Assembly: GCA_029863825.1 (NCBI GenBank)
Contig: JAOTUP010000153.1
Coordinates: forward strand, 1-5,700
From: Acidobacteriota bacterium
GTDB taxonomy: Bacteria; Acidobacteriota; Thermoanaerobaculia; Multivoradales; JAHEKO01
DNA length: 5,700 nt
Reading direction: 5' to 3'
The notes under the pieces were generated by a model. It was given only the letters and a program-made list of their open reading frames with translations. It did no database searches and was not told the origin of the DNA. The stretch's first letter is position 1; every line of letters begins with the position of its first letter. The position numbers and the translations under genes are program-made. Below, piece after piece: positions 1-5,062 of the stretch.

Positions 1-1680
1 TTCAGCAGTTCCCCAAAAGTCGTCGAGCGTGCGCAGCGCCGAGGCCTCTTCGCTCGGTGACGCAAGGCCCAGGAGCTCCAGGTCTCGTCCCTGAAAGACG
101 AAGGCCAATGCCTCGGTGAAAGCGGTGTTGGGCACACCCTGGAGCATGAAGTGATCGATGTCATTCAACGAGATCGTCTGCTCGACGTTGTGACCCATCT
201 CGTGCACCGCGATGTTGAATCCCTTGTAGTCCATGCCGTCAGGGCCGACGCGGGTGCGAAGATGCGATTTCGCCTCGCGCATACCGGCGCCCCAGGCGTG
301 GCCGGAGCCGCGCGCCGGATCGACGACGATGTTGGCTGCCAGTTCTTTGGCGCGGCTCTCGGAAAAACCCAGGCCGATCAGCAGATTCGGTATGTCCCGC
401 CCGAAGGCCGCAGGCGTTGGATAGCGTTTTCGGGTGATCTCGTCGAGCTGGGCCTCGGTGTAGGCACCGCGAGGGCGGAAGCCGTTGTACCAGATATCGA
501 ATGGCTCGAGAGGACGGCCGAGCTGCGCTTTGATGAGTTCCGCCGTGCGCGCGAGGAGGGGAGAGGACAGAATCGTCTCGAACATGTCCTCTACCCTCGC
601 TTCGGGGATCTCCCGGTCCTCGTTGAAGCGGCGCTCGATGAGGCTGGGTGCCGTCGGTGAGTAGGGATCCACGAGTCGTGACGCCCGGTAGCATCCCAAC
701 AGCACTTTGTAGCGGGTGTCAGGCTCCGGAGCGCTGGAGATGTCCATTCTCGCGGGTGGGGACTCGTCGACATCGGACACCGCCGCCGCAGACACTTCGT
801 TAGTGAATGGGTTCCAGTCGACATGCGGGTTGTCGACTACGACATCAGGAATCGACTGGTCGACGATTCGTTCCATCACTTTCCGGATCATCTGCTGCTT
901 GGCGAGACCGCCCTCGGCATCGCCGTAGTTCGCCTTGATCTCATCGCGCAGATTCCAGTGGGAGAGGAGCTTCATTCCGGGCGGGAACGGGCGATCTCCG
1001 TCGTCGTCGATCAGATGATGCATCCAGATGTTGTATTCGGCGATGTATTGGTCGGCGATGGCGCGGGCCTTGGCGAGCTCCTGCTGGACCGCGGCGGGGA
1101 CGCGCTTGGCGAAGCGATCAGCGAGTCGGGTTTCGGCCCACTGTCGTCGGCTCCATGACGCGCCTTGCGCGAGACGTTGGTCAAGGGTGGTGACCGGGAA
1201 GTTGAGCAACACGACAAATGCCAGTTTGTTGGCGAAGAAATCGTCATCGATGTGGGCCGACGGATCATAGGCGGCGAATGATTCGTCAAAGGGCAAGATC
1301 GGGCCGAGATCGAGATCCGACTGCTCACGAAACGCGAGAAGAATCTCGAGCATGTGGCCGTCGAGCTTTTCGAGCAGCTTTTCGTAGCGGCCGAACATGG
1401 TGTCGAGCGCTTTCGTATCGCCGGCGAAGTTGCCTCGCACGAACGACGCGAACGCCTGCCGATCACCGTCCTCCTTGCGCCAGAAGTCGGCGATTTGGGC
1501 AAGACCACGATGCGCGCGCTCCCGCTGGTGAACCCCATAGGTCGAGACGAGCTCTTCCTCGAGGGCAAGCGTGGCCTCGGCCATCCAGGGAACGGCATTG
1601 GTTGCGCCCTCGGCGGATTCCATCGGACCACACGCAGTCAGCGAGAGCATGAGCATCATGACGATGAGACCTCGATTCAT
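1..1680 (-). CDS. Lipoprotein zinc metallopeptidase, gluzincin type (3' end outside window)
   Basis: The frame is open without a stop from an ATG at 1680 to the window edge, giving 560 residues; the C-terminus is missing. The start is supported by AGGAGA (1686-1691) six bases upstream. The N-terminus MNRGLIVMMLMLSLTACGPM is a lipoprotein signal: charged start, hydrophobic core, lipobox L-T-A-C with Cys17 as the lipid-anchored residue. The product is therefore expected on a membrane, facing the periplasm or outside. Residues 493-497 are HEMGH, the HExxH zinc site (His493 and His497 ligands, Glu494 catalytic). Glu523 in FTEALAF, 26 residues after His497, is a good third ligand. This HExxH plus distant Glu layout is that of gluzincins, and the spacing is close to the M3 (thimet oligopeptidase) family. 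The roughly 450 mostly alpha-helical-looking residues before it fit an M3-like fold, but I cannot assign a named family. Substrate is unknown. It lies 139 bases downstream of the STAS gene on the same strand, which is too far to assume an operon. Confidence 0.88.
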   Translation of the reverse strand, partial: MNRGLIVMMLMLSLTACGPMESAEGATNAVPWMAEATLALEEELVSTYGVHQRERAHRGLAQIADFWRKEDGDRQAFASFVRGNFAGDTKALDTMFGRYEKLLEKLDGHMLEILLAFREQSDLDLGPILPFDESFAAYDPSAHIDDDFFANKLAFVVLLNFPVTTLDQRLAQGASWSRRQWAETRLADRFAKRVPAAVQQELAKARAIADQYIAEYNIWMHHLIDDDGDRPFPPGMKLLSHWNLRDEIKANYGDAEGGLAKQQMIRKVMERIVDQSIPDVVVDNPHVDWNPFTNEVSAAAVSDVDESPPARMDISSAPEPDTRYKVLLGCYRASRLVDPYSPTAPSLIERRFNEDREIPEARVEDMFETILSSPLLARTAELIKAQLGRPLEPFDIWYNGFRPRGAYTEAQLDEITRKRYPTPAAFGRDIPNLLIGLGFSESRAKELAANIVVDPARGSGHAWGAGMREAKSHLRTRVGPDGMDYKGFNIAVHEMGHNVEQTISLNDIDHFMLQGVPNTAFTEALAFVFQGRDLELLGLASPSEEASALRTLDDFWGTAE

Positions 1681-1805
1681 GGGTATCTCCTGGGATGAAG
1701 GATCGTGCTTTGACTCGGATCGGGGAAATGTGCTCGGCCAACTGTGGAGCGCGTGCGGCACGAGCCGATCGGCCGCGACGGCGGGTGCCTTGCGAGGGTC
1801 GGAGC

Positions 1806-1819
1806 CCCTGCGCTCAGGG
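1806..1819 (-). terminator. Small hairpin directly after the STAS stop codon
   Basis: CCCTG (1806-1810) and CAGGG (1815-1819) form a perfect 5-bp stem with a 4-base loop, touching the stop codon of the STAS gene at 1820-1822. No run of T follows on the minus strand, so it is at best a weak or Rho-assisted terminator, or a transcript-end structure between STAS and the peptidase gene. Confidence 0.25.
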
Positions 1820-2167
1820 TCAGCGATTCTGGGCGAAGGCTACGAGCGCGTCTTCCTCTGTCGCATAGCTGTCGAGAACGCCTGACAGCCGCGTGACCTG
1901 CAGCACGGAATCGACCTTCGGGGATAAGCGCGCCAGCTTCAACAGTCCGCCTCGGTTGGCGATCGAAGTGTAGGCGGACATCAGCTCGCCGACTCCGGAC
2001 GAATCGAGTGCCGTGACTCCGTCGAGATCCAGAAGGATCCGCTGCGCACCAGCGGTCAGGGCACTCTGGATCGCTTCCCGGACGGCTGCGTCACCTTGAC
2101 CGATCGTAATCGGCCCCGAGATCTCCAAGATCGTCACGTCGCCGTCCTTGCGTTGCGAGATTGCCAT
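1820..2167 (-). CDS. STAS-domain anti-anti-sigma factor (SpoIIAA/RsbV type)
   Basis: A 115-residue single-domain STAS protein, the usual size for SpoIIAA/RsbV anti-sigma factor antagonists. These cytoplasmic proteins bind an anti-sigma kinase when unphosphorylated and release a sigma factor; the kinase inactivates them by serine phosphorylation. The sequence shows the typical pattern: a beta strand with VTILEISGPI (11-20), then ILLDLDGVTALDSSGVGEL (44-62) with the phospho-acceptor motif D-S-S-G (Asp55, Ser56, Ser57, Gly58), Ser56 being the expected target, and a closing helix near 103-112. The ATG at 2167 has a near-ideal Shine-Dalgarno, AAGGAGGT (2174-2181), six bases upstream, so efficient translation is likely. 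No HATPase kinase (RsbW/SpoIIAB), phosphatase or sigma factor gene lies within the window, so the partners must be encoded elsewhere. Related STAS proteins also act in chemoreceptor-like or lipid-transport complexes, but this stand-alone form with intact DSSG favours partner switching. Confidence 0.92.
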   Translation of the reverse strand: MAISQRKDGDVTILEISGPITIGQGDAAVREAIQSALTAGAQRILLDLDGVTALDSSGVGELMSAYTSIANRGGLLKLARLSPKVDSVLQVTRLSGVLDSYATEEDALVAFAQNR

Positions 2168-2329
2168 TGCCAGACCTCCTTCTTTCTTCGCGCCGCGAGC
2201 GCGTCCGCGCCCGAGTGCAACTGCGGTAATCGTATCTCATGTAACCAATTGAGGCGAGGCGGTCCGGGAAGGTCCTGCATCGGCGTTTTCGCTATACTCG
2301 ACAGGTTCTCAGGATGAAATCAGGTTTTT

Positions 2330-2337
2330 GGAGGAGG
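2330..2337 (+). promoter_or_regulatory. Shine-Dalgarno that fixes the membrane-protein start
   Basis: GGAGGAGG lies six bases before ATG 2344. It falls inside the reading frame if the upstream in-frame ATG at 2314 is used; that ATG has only a weak CAGG before it. The strong site argues for 2344 as the true start. Confidence 0.75.
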
Positions 2338-2343
2338 CCTTCG

Positions 2344-2904
2344 ATGGTGACTCTGAGCATGCTTTGGTTACCGATTGTCGTTTCGGCTCTGGTTGTGTTC
2401 TTTGCCAGTTTTCTCGTCTGGGCGGTGCTGCCGATCCACAAAAAGGACTGGGGGAGGATCTCCGATGAGGACGCCGTGGTCGCAGCGCTTCGCAAATCCG
2501 GCATCAGTCGGGGTCAATACGTGTTTCCGTTCGCCGAGCCCTCGGAGTTCAAGAACCCGGAGGTCAAGCAGAAGCTCGAAGAGGGTCCTCTGGGCATGCT
2601 CGTCGTCGGCCACAACGGCGTGCCCAACATGGCCAAAAGCATGGTGCAGTCGTTTGCGCACAATCTGGTGATCGGTGTTCTGGTTGCCTACCTCGCCGCG
2701 CACAGCCTGTCGGCCGGAGCCCACTACCTGGCGGTCTTTCGAATCGTCGGGACCGCCGCCATTCTGGGCTACGCGGGAGCCAACGCCATGTATGCCATCT
2801 GGTTTCATCGCACGTGGTCGAGCATCGCGAAAGAGACTCTCGACGGCGTCATGTACGGCTTGCTCACCGCTGGTGTCTTCGGCTGGTTATGGCCGCCGTC
2901 CTGA
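2344..2904 (+). CDS. Conserved-type inner-membrane protein of unknown function
   Basis: The product is 186 residues from ATG 2344, chosen because GGAGGAGG sits six bases upstream. An in-frame ATG at 2314 would add ten residues, but that extension is polar and lacks a good ribosome site. Hydrophobic segments suggest about four membrane helices at roughly 6-29, 104-123, 129-150 and 168-184. A soluble loop of about 70 residues (31-100) lies between the first and second. That loop starts LPIHKKDWGRISDEDAV and carries a proline- and charge-rich middle (FPFAEPSEFKNPEVKQ). The last helix ends GVFGWLWPPS. The layout resembles small uncharacterised membrane proteins found in various Gram-negative bacteria, but I recognise no domain with known activity and see no catalytic motif. 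It is divergent from the STAS gene (176 bases between the two starts) and convergent with the ligase gene, so it is probably transcribed alone. Membrane location is well supported; function is unknown. Confidence 0.85.
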   Translation: MVTLSMLWLPIVVSALVVFFASFLVWAVLPIHKKDWGRISDEDAVVAALRKSGISRGQYVFPFAEPSEFKNPEVKQKLEEGPLGMLVVGHNGVPNMAKSMVQSFAHNLVIGVLVAYLAAHSLSAGAHYLAVFRIVGTAAILGYAGANAMYAIWFHRTWSSIAKETLDGVMYGLLTAGVFGWLWPPS

Positions 2905-2962
2905 GCCGCTCCGCGAGGCCCCAGGCCGACTAGCTCGCGTCGTATCCCGAGCGCGAAACCTG

Positions 2963-2990
2963 GCGTTGCGCGGCGACGTTCGCCCGACGC
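2963..2990. terminator. Inverted repeat between two convergent genes
   Basis: GGCGA (2972-2976) and TCGCC (2980-2984) form a 5-bp stem with loop CGT, enclosed by a second pair GCGT (2963-2966) and ACGC (2987-2990). It lies between the ends of the convergent membrane-protein and ligase genes, where a bidirectional terminator is expected. Neither strand has a following T tract, so intrinsic termination is doubtful. Confidence 0.3.
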
Positions 2991-3012
2991 AGCTCAGGCG
3001 CCGGTCTCGCGG

Positions 3013-4116
3013 TCAGAGACCTTCCTTGGTCTCGGCGACGACGTGATCGACGACCGCCTTCAAATCCTGCGTCTCGTTCCACACTGCAAGCTGGCGATCG
3101 GCGCTGGTCCCACGGTCGAGAATCGTCTCGACGTAGCCGACCTCGTTTTCGATGCCGAGCTCGGACACGACATCCGCCACCATCTCGAGCAATTCCTCGA
3201 CGAGGTCCCGCAGGGGGACTTCCACGCCGGCGCCGAAATCCAGGAGGTTGCCCTGGATGCCGTGACGTACGGCGCGCCACTTGTTTTCCTCGATGAGATG
3301 GTGGCGGTAGCGGCGCCAGGATTGATTTCTGCGGCGCAGCTGATAGAGCTTCGCGATGATCGCCTGGATCAGAGCCGCAATGCAGATCGCCTCGTCGACC
3401 CGCGTGCAGATGTCGGTGACTCGAAACTCGAGCGTTGGGAACGTGGGGTGGGGGCGAATGTCCCACCAGATGCGCGTTGCATCGACGATGCAGTTCGTGT
3501 CGATCAGGAGCTTGACGAATCGTTGATACTCACCCCAAGACGTGAAGTCGGGCGGCGGCCCCGTACGGGGCATGTTGCCGAAGACGATCGAGCGATAAGA
3601 CTTGAGGCCGGTGTCGACGCCATGCCAGAAAGGAGAGCTGGTGGAAAGGGCCAGGAGGTGCGGAAGGAAATACTTCGCTTGGTCCATCAGGTCGATTCGC
3701 AAGTCCGGATCGTCGATCCCGACATGGACATGCATGCCGAAGACGAGCAAGCGACGGGCGATGTGCGCCAGCTCCTTGCGGTGTTTCAGATACCGTTCAT
3801 TGGGCGTGATCTCTTGCTCTGACCAGCGGGAGAACGGATGTGTGCTGGCAGCGGCTACGCGGTAGCCATTGGCCTCGGCGACGTCGACGACAGCCTTTCG
3901 CAGCCGTACCAGCTCCACGCGAGCTTCCTGCATGGTGTGGCAGATCGTGCTGCCGACCTCGATTTGGGATTGTAGGAACTCAGGCTTGATTTGGTCCTTG
4001 AGAACGACCCGTCCCTGGTCGAGGAACTCCTGCACGTACGAGGTCAGCTCGCGGCTGTCAGGGTCGATGATTTGGTACTCTTCCTCGATCCCTATCGTGA
4101 AATGGGGCTGACTCAA
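3013..4116 (-). CDS. ybdK: Carboxylate-amine ligase, YbdK / GCS2 family
   Basis: Encodes about 367 residues, essentially the length of E. coli YbdK (372). Family members are cytoplasmic ATP-dependent ligases of the glutamate-cysteine ligase type 2 superfamily; YbdK itself has weak glutamate-cysteine ligase activity and its true substrate is unclear. Numbered from the TTG at 4116, visible hallmarks are TIGIEEEYQIID (7-18) with the acidic metal/ATP-binding cluster Glu11-Glu13, STHPF (91-95), GMHVHVGI (127-134) with His129 and His131, and DIRPHPTFPTLEFRV (219-233) with Arg221 and Arg232. No ATG precedes these motifs. An in-frame TAA lies just upstream (two codons before the TTG at 4131), so the start is non-ATG: TTG 4116, with GGGAG eight bases upstream, is preferred over TTG 4131, which has no ribosome site and would add five residues. 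It is divergent from the V4R-like gene, with no ATP-grasp or glutamine amidotransferase partner nearby. Family assignment is firm; the substrate is not, so the symbol denotes homology only. Confidence 0.93.
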   Translation of the reverse strand: MSQPHFTIGIEEEYQIIDPDSRELTSYVQEFLDQGRVVLKDQIKPEFLQSQIEVGSTICHTMQEARVELVRLRKAVVDVAEANGYRVAAASTHPFSRWSEQEITPNERYLKHRKELAHIARRLLVFGMHVHVGIDDPDLRIDLMDQAKYFLPHLLALSTSSPFWHGVDTGLKSYRSIVFGNMPRTGPPPDFTSWGEYQRFVKLLIDTNCIVDATRIWWDIRPHPTFPTLEFRVTDICTRVDEAICIAALIQAIIAKLYQLRRRNQSWRRYRHHLIEENKWRAVRHGIQGNLLDFGAGVEVPLRDLVEELLEMVADVVSELGIENEVGYVETILDRGTSADRQLAVWNETQDLKAVVDHVVAETKEGL

Positions 4117-4124
4117 TCGGGATT

Positions 4125-4129
4125 CTCCC
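4125..4129 (-). promoter_or_regulatory. Shine-Dalgarno for the TTG start of the ligase
   Basis: GGGAG on the minus strand, eight bases before TTG 4116. The alternative TTG 4131 has only GTTCAAGTAACTG ahead of it, without a purine-rich site. This decides the start in favour of 4116. Confidence 0.55.
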
Positions 4130-4240
4130 AACAGTTACTTGAACGACGAGCGGCAGTGTAGCAGGCCTACGGGCACGTCGGAGATGCAGCTGTGAAGAGC
4201 GACATTGATCAGGCGACCCAAAGAGACTTAGGGTTTACGC

Positions 4241-4831
4241 ATGATGGCGACGTCGGAAGGGGGGGGAACTAGGAGCAAGGGTTTTACGCTGCTCGGCGCG
4301 CTCGCCTTTGTCGAGGAGCGCTACGGGGAGGAAGCGAGGTGGAAGCTCCTTCCCGAAGTAGACGAGGAGAGCCGACAGATCCTCACCGGCCCGATCCTTC
4401 CCAGTGGTTGGTACCCGTTTCGCGCTCAGGTGGGCCTCTACGAGGCGATCGACCGAGTCTTCGGTGCCGGTGATCTTGCGCTCTGCTGGGAGATCGGGAA
4501 GTTCACCTGCGACTACGAGATGAAGAGCATTCACAAGGTCTTCCTCAAGCTTGCCAATCTGGAGCTGTGGATTCGGAGCTCGGGACTCATGTGGGGGCGC
4601 TACTACAGCGATGGTCGTCTCGAGGTCGAGGAGATCGACGCGAGCGAGGGGGCGATCCGAATTGTCGACTTCAAACCGCTGAGCAAGGCCTTCTGCTACG
4701 ACTTCGGAGGGTGGCTTCATCGTACGCTCGAGCTCAACAATCGCCAAAGTGTCGAGGTCGAACACAGCGAATGTGTTCTGGATGGCGCCGGCGCCTGCCG
4801 CTACGTCGGCCGCTGGGACCGAGTGGCCTGA
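4241..4831 (+). CDS. Stand-alone V4R-like (4-vinyl reductase type) sensory-domain protein
   Basis: A 196-residue soluble protein without signal peptide or membrane helix. The C-terminal half reads like a V4R domain: a GRLEVEEID strand (125-133), an IVDFKPLSKAFCYDFGGWLH segment (141-160), then VEVEHSECVLDGAGACRY (171-188), the typical V4R ending. Cys152, Cys178 and Cys186 have the same spacing (26 and 8) as I recall for the zinc-binding cysteines of the phenol sensor MopR (Cys155, Cys181, Cys189). MopR's Glu ligand three residues before the middle Cys would here be His175, with Glu174 and Glu177 beside it. V4R domains bind small hydrophobic ligands and occur in sigma-54 activators such as XylR/DmpR. 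This protein has no AAA+ or helix-turn-helix part. The first 80 residues are unassigned; myxobacterial DUF2378-type proteins are another possible relative. The start is ATG 4241 or 4244, each with only a weak AGGG upstream. It is divergent from the ligase; an exported-protein gene follows after 231 bases. Confidence 0.82.
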   Translation: MMATSEGGGTRSKGFTLLGALAFVEERYGEEARWKLLPEVDEESRQILTGPILPSGWYPFRAQVGLYEAIDRVFGAGDLALCWEIGKFTCDYEMKSIHKVFLKLANLELWIRSSGLMWGRYYSDGRLEVEEIDASEGAIRIVDFKPLSKAFCYDFGGWLHRTLELNNRQSVEVEHSECVLDGAGACRYVGRWDRVA

Positions 4832-4878
4832 AGCACGAGATCTCGAAACCGGCTCTCTCACCCGGGCCTTGCTCCGAC

Positions 4879-4892
4879 GCGTGGGCTCACGC
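4879..4892 (+). terminator. Short GC hairpin downstream of the V4R-like gene
   Basis: GCGTG (4879-4883) and CACGC (4888-4892) pair perfectly around a GGCT loop, 48 bases after the stop codon. No T tract follows, so intrinsic termination is uncertain. Confidence 0.3.
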
Positions 4893-4926
4893 AGGCTCGT
4901 CGTAGCAGAATCCTCTGATTGCTTGC

Positions 4927-5012
4927 GGGCGTAATGTTCGCCCAGGCAGGGAATGATGCCCTGATGGGCCATGGGCCGCCGCTGCAGAAATCAGTCGGCG
5001 GCGACTTCTGCA
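4927..5012 (+). repeat. Cluster of inverted repeats ahead of the sigma-54 promoter
   Basis: Successive dyads: GGGCG/CGCCC (4927-4931 with 4939-4943, 7-base loop); CAGGG/CCCTG (4947-4951 with 4959-4963, 7-base loop); and GCCGCCG/CGGCGGC (4975-4981 with 4996-5002), extended inward by CTG/CAG with one bulged base. A further 7-bp dyad, TGCAGAA/TTCTGCA (4983-4989 with 5006-5012), overlaps the third, so the two cannot form at once in one strand. A tandem ATGGGCC pair sits at 4964-4977. The cluster spans about 4 to 89 bases upstream of the -24 element. It may be a protein-binding (enhancer) region or structured RNA from readthrough. Function is inferred only from position and symmetry. Confidence 0.5.
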
Positions 5013-5015
5013 TCG

Positions 5016-5030
5016 TGGCACGCAGATTGC
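5016..5030 (+). promoter_or_regulatory. Sigma-54 (RpoN) -24/-12 promoter
   Basis: TGGCAC (5016-5021), five bases, then TTGC (5027-5030) reproduces the RpoN consensus TGGCAC-N5-TTGC, with the invariant GG of the -24 and GC of the -12 elements at the correct distance. Transcription would start near 5041, leaving a leader of about 22 bases that carries the ribosome site (5049-5054) of the GTG-started exported-protein gene. Such promoters need an AAA+ enhancer-binding protein; none is encoded in the window. Confidence 0.75.
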
Positions 5031-5036
5031 CCTCTT

Positions 5037-5054
5037 GGAGCCGGAGCCGGAGGG
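5037..5054 (+). repeat. GGAGCC hexamer repeat in the leader, last copy is the Shine-Dalgarno
   Basis: GGAGCC occurs twice in tandem (5037-5048), followed by GGAGGG (5049-5054), which lies eight bases before GTG 5063 and acts as its ribosome-binding site. The earlier copies are imperfect Shine-Dalgarno look-alikes near the predicted transcript 5' end. The repeat may be chance. Confidence 0.45.
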
Positions 5055-5062
5055 ACGCATCA

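Noticed and set aside
151..660. Several plus-strand frames of up to 206 codons across 1-1700, including this one
   Set aside because: They are shadows of the continuous minus-strand peptidase frame, which has the lipobox and HEMGH.
1764..1773. Palindrome GCCGATCGGC between the STAS and peptidase genes
   Set aside because: It is a single 10-base palindrome with no second copy or promoter next to it; this is expected by chance in GC-rich DNA.
2293..2298. TATACT as a -10 element for the membrane-protein gene
   Set aside because: It matches five of six bases of the sigma-70 -10 consensus, but no acceptable -35 hexamer lies 16-18 bases upstream. It remains possible as an extended or alternative-sigma promoter, but is not supported enough to list.
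3043..3822. 259-codon open frame on the plus strand opposite the ligase gene
   Set aside because: It is antisense to a gene with clear family motifs, shows no domain of its own, and is the kind of long shadow frame expected in GC-rich coding DNA.
4836..4845. Palindrome CGAGATCTCG just after the V4R-like gene
   Set aside because: It has no loop to form a useful hairpin, no T tract, and no partner site.
4235..4972. 245-codon open frame on the minus strand covering the V4R-like gene
   Set aside because: Its sequence is low-complexity Arg/Ser/Ala-rich, it shows no motif, and the plus-strand frame carries the V4R-like signature.
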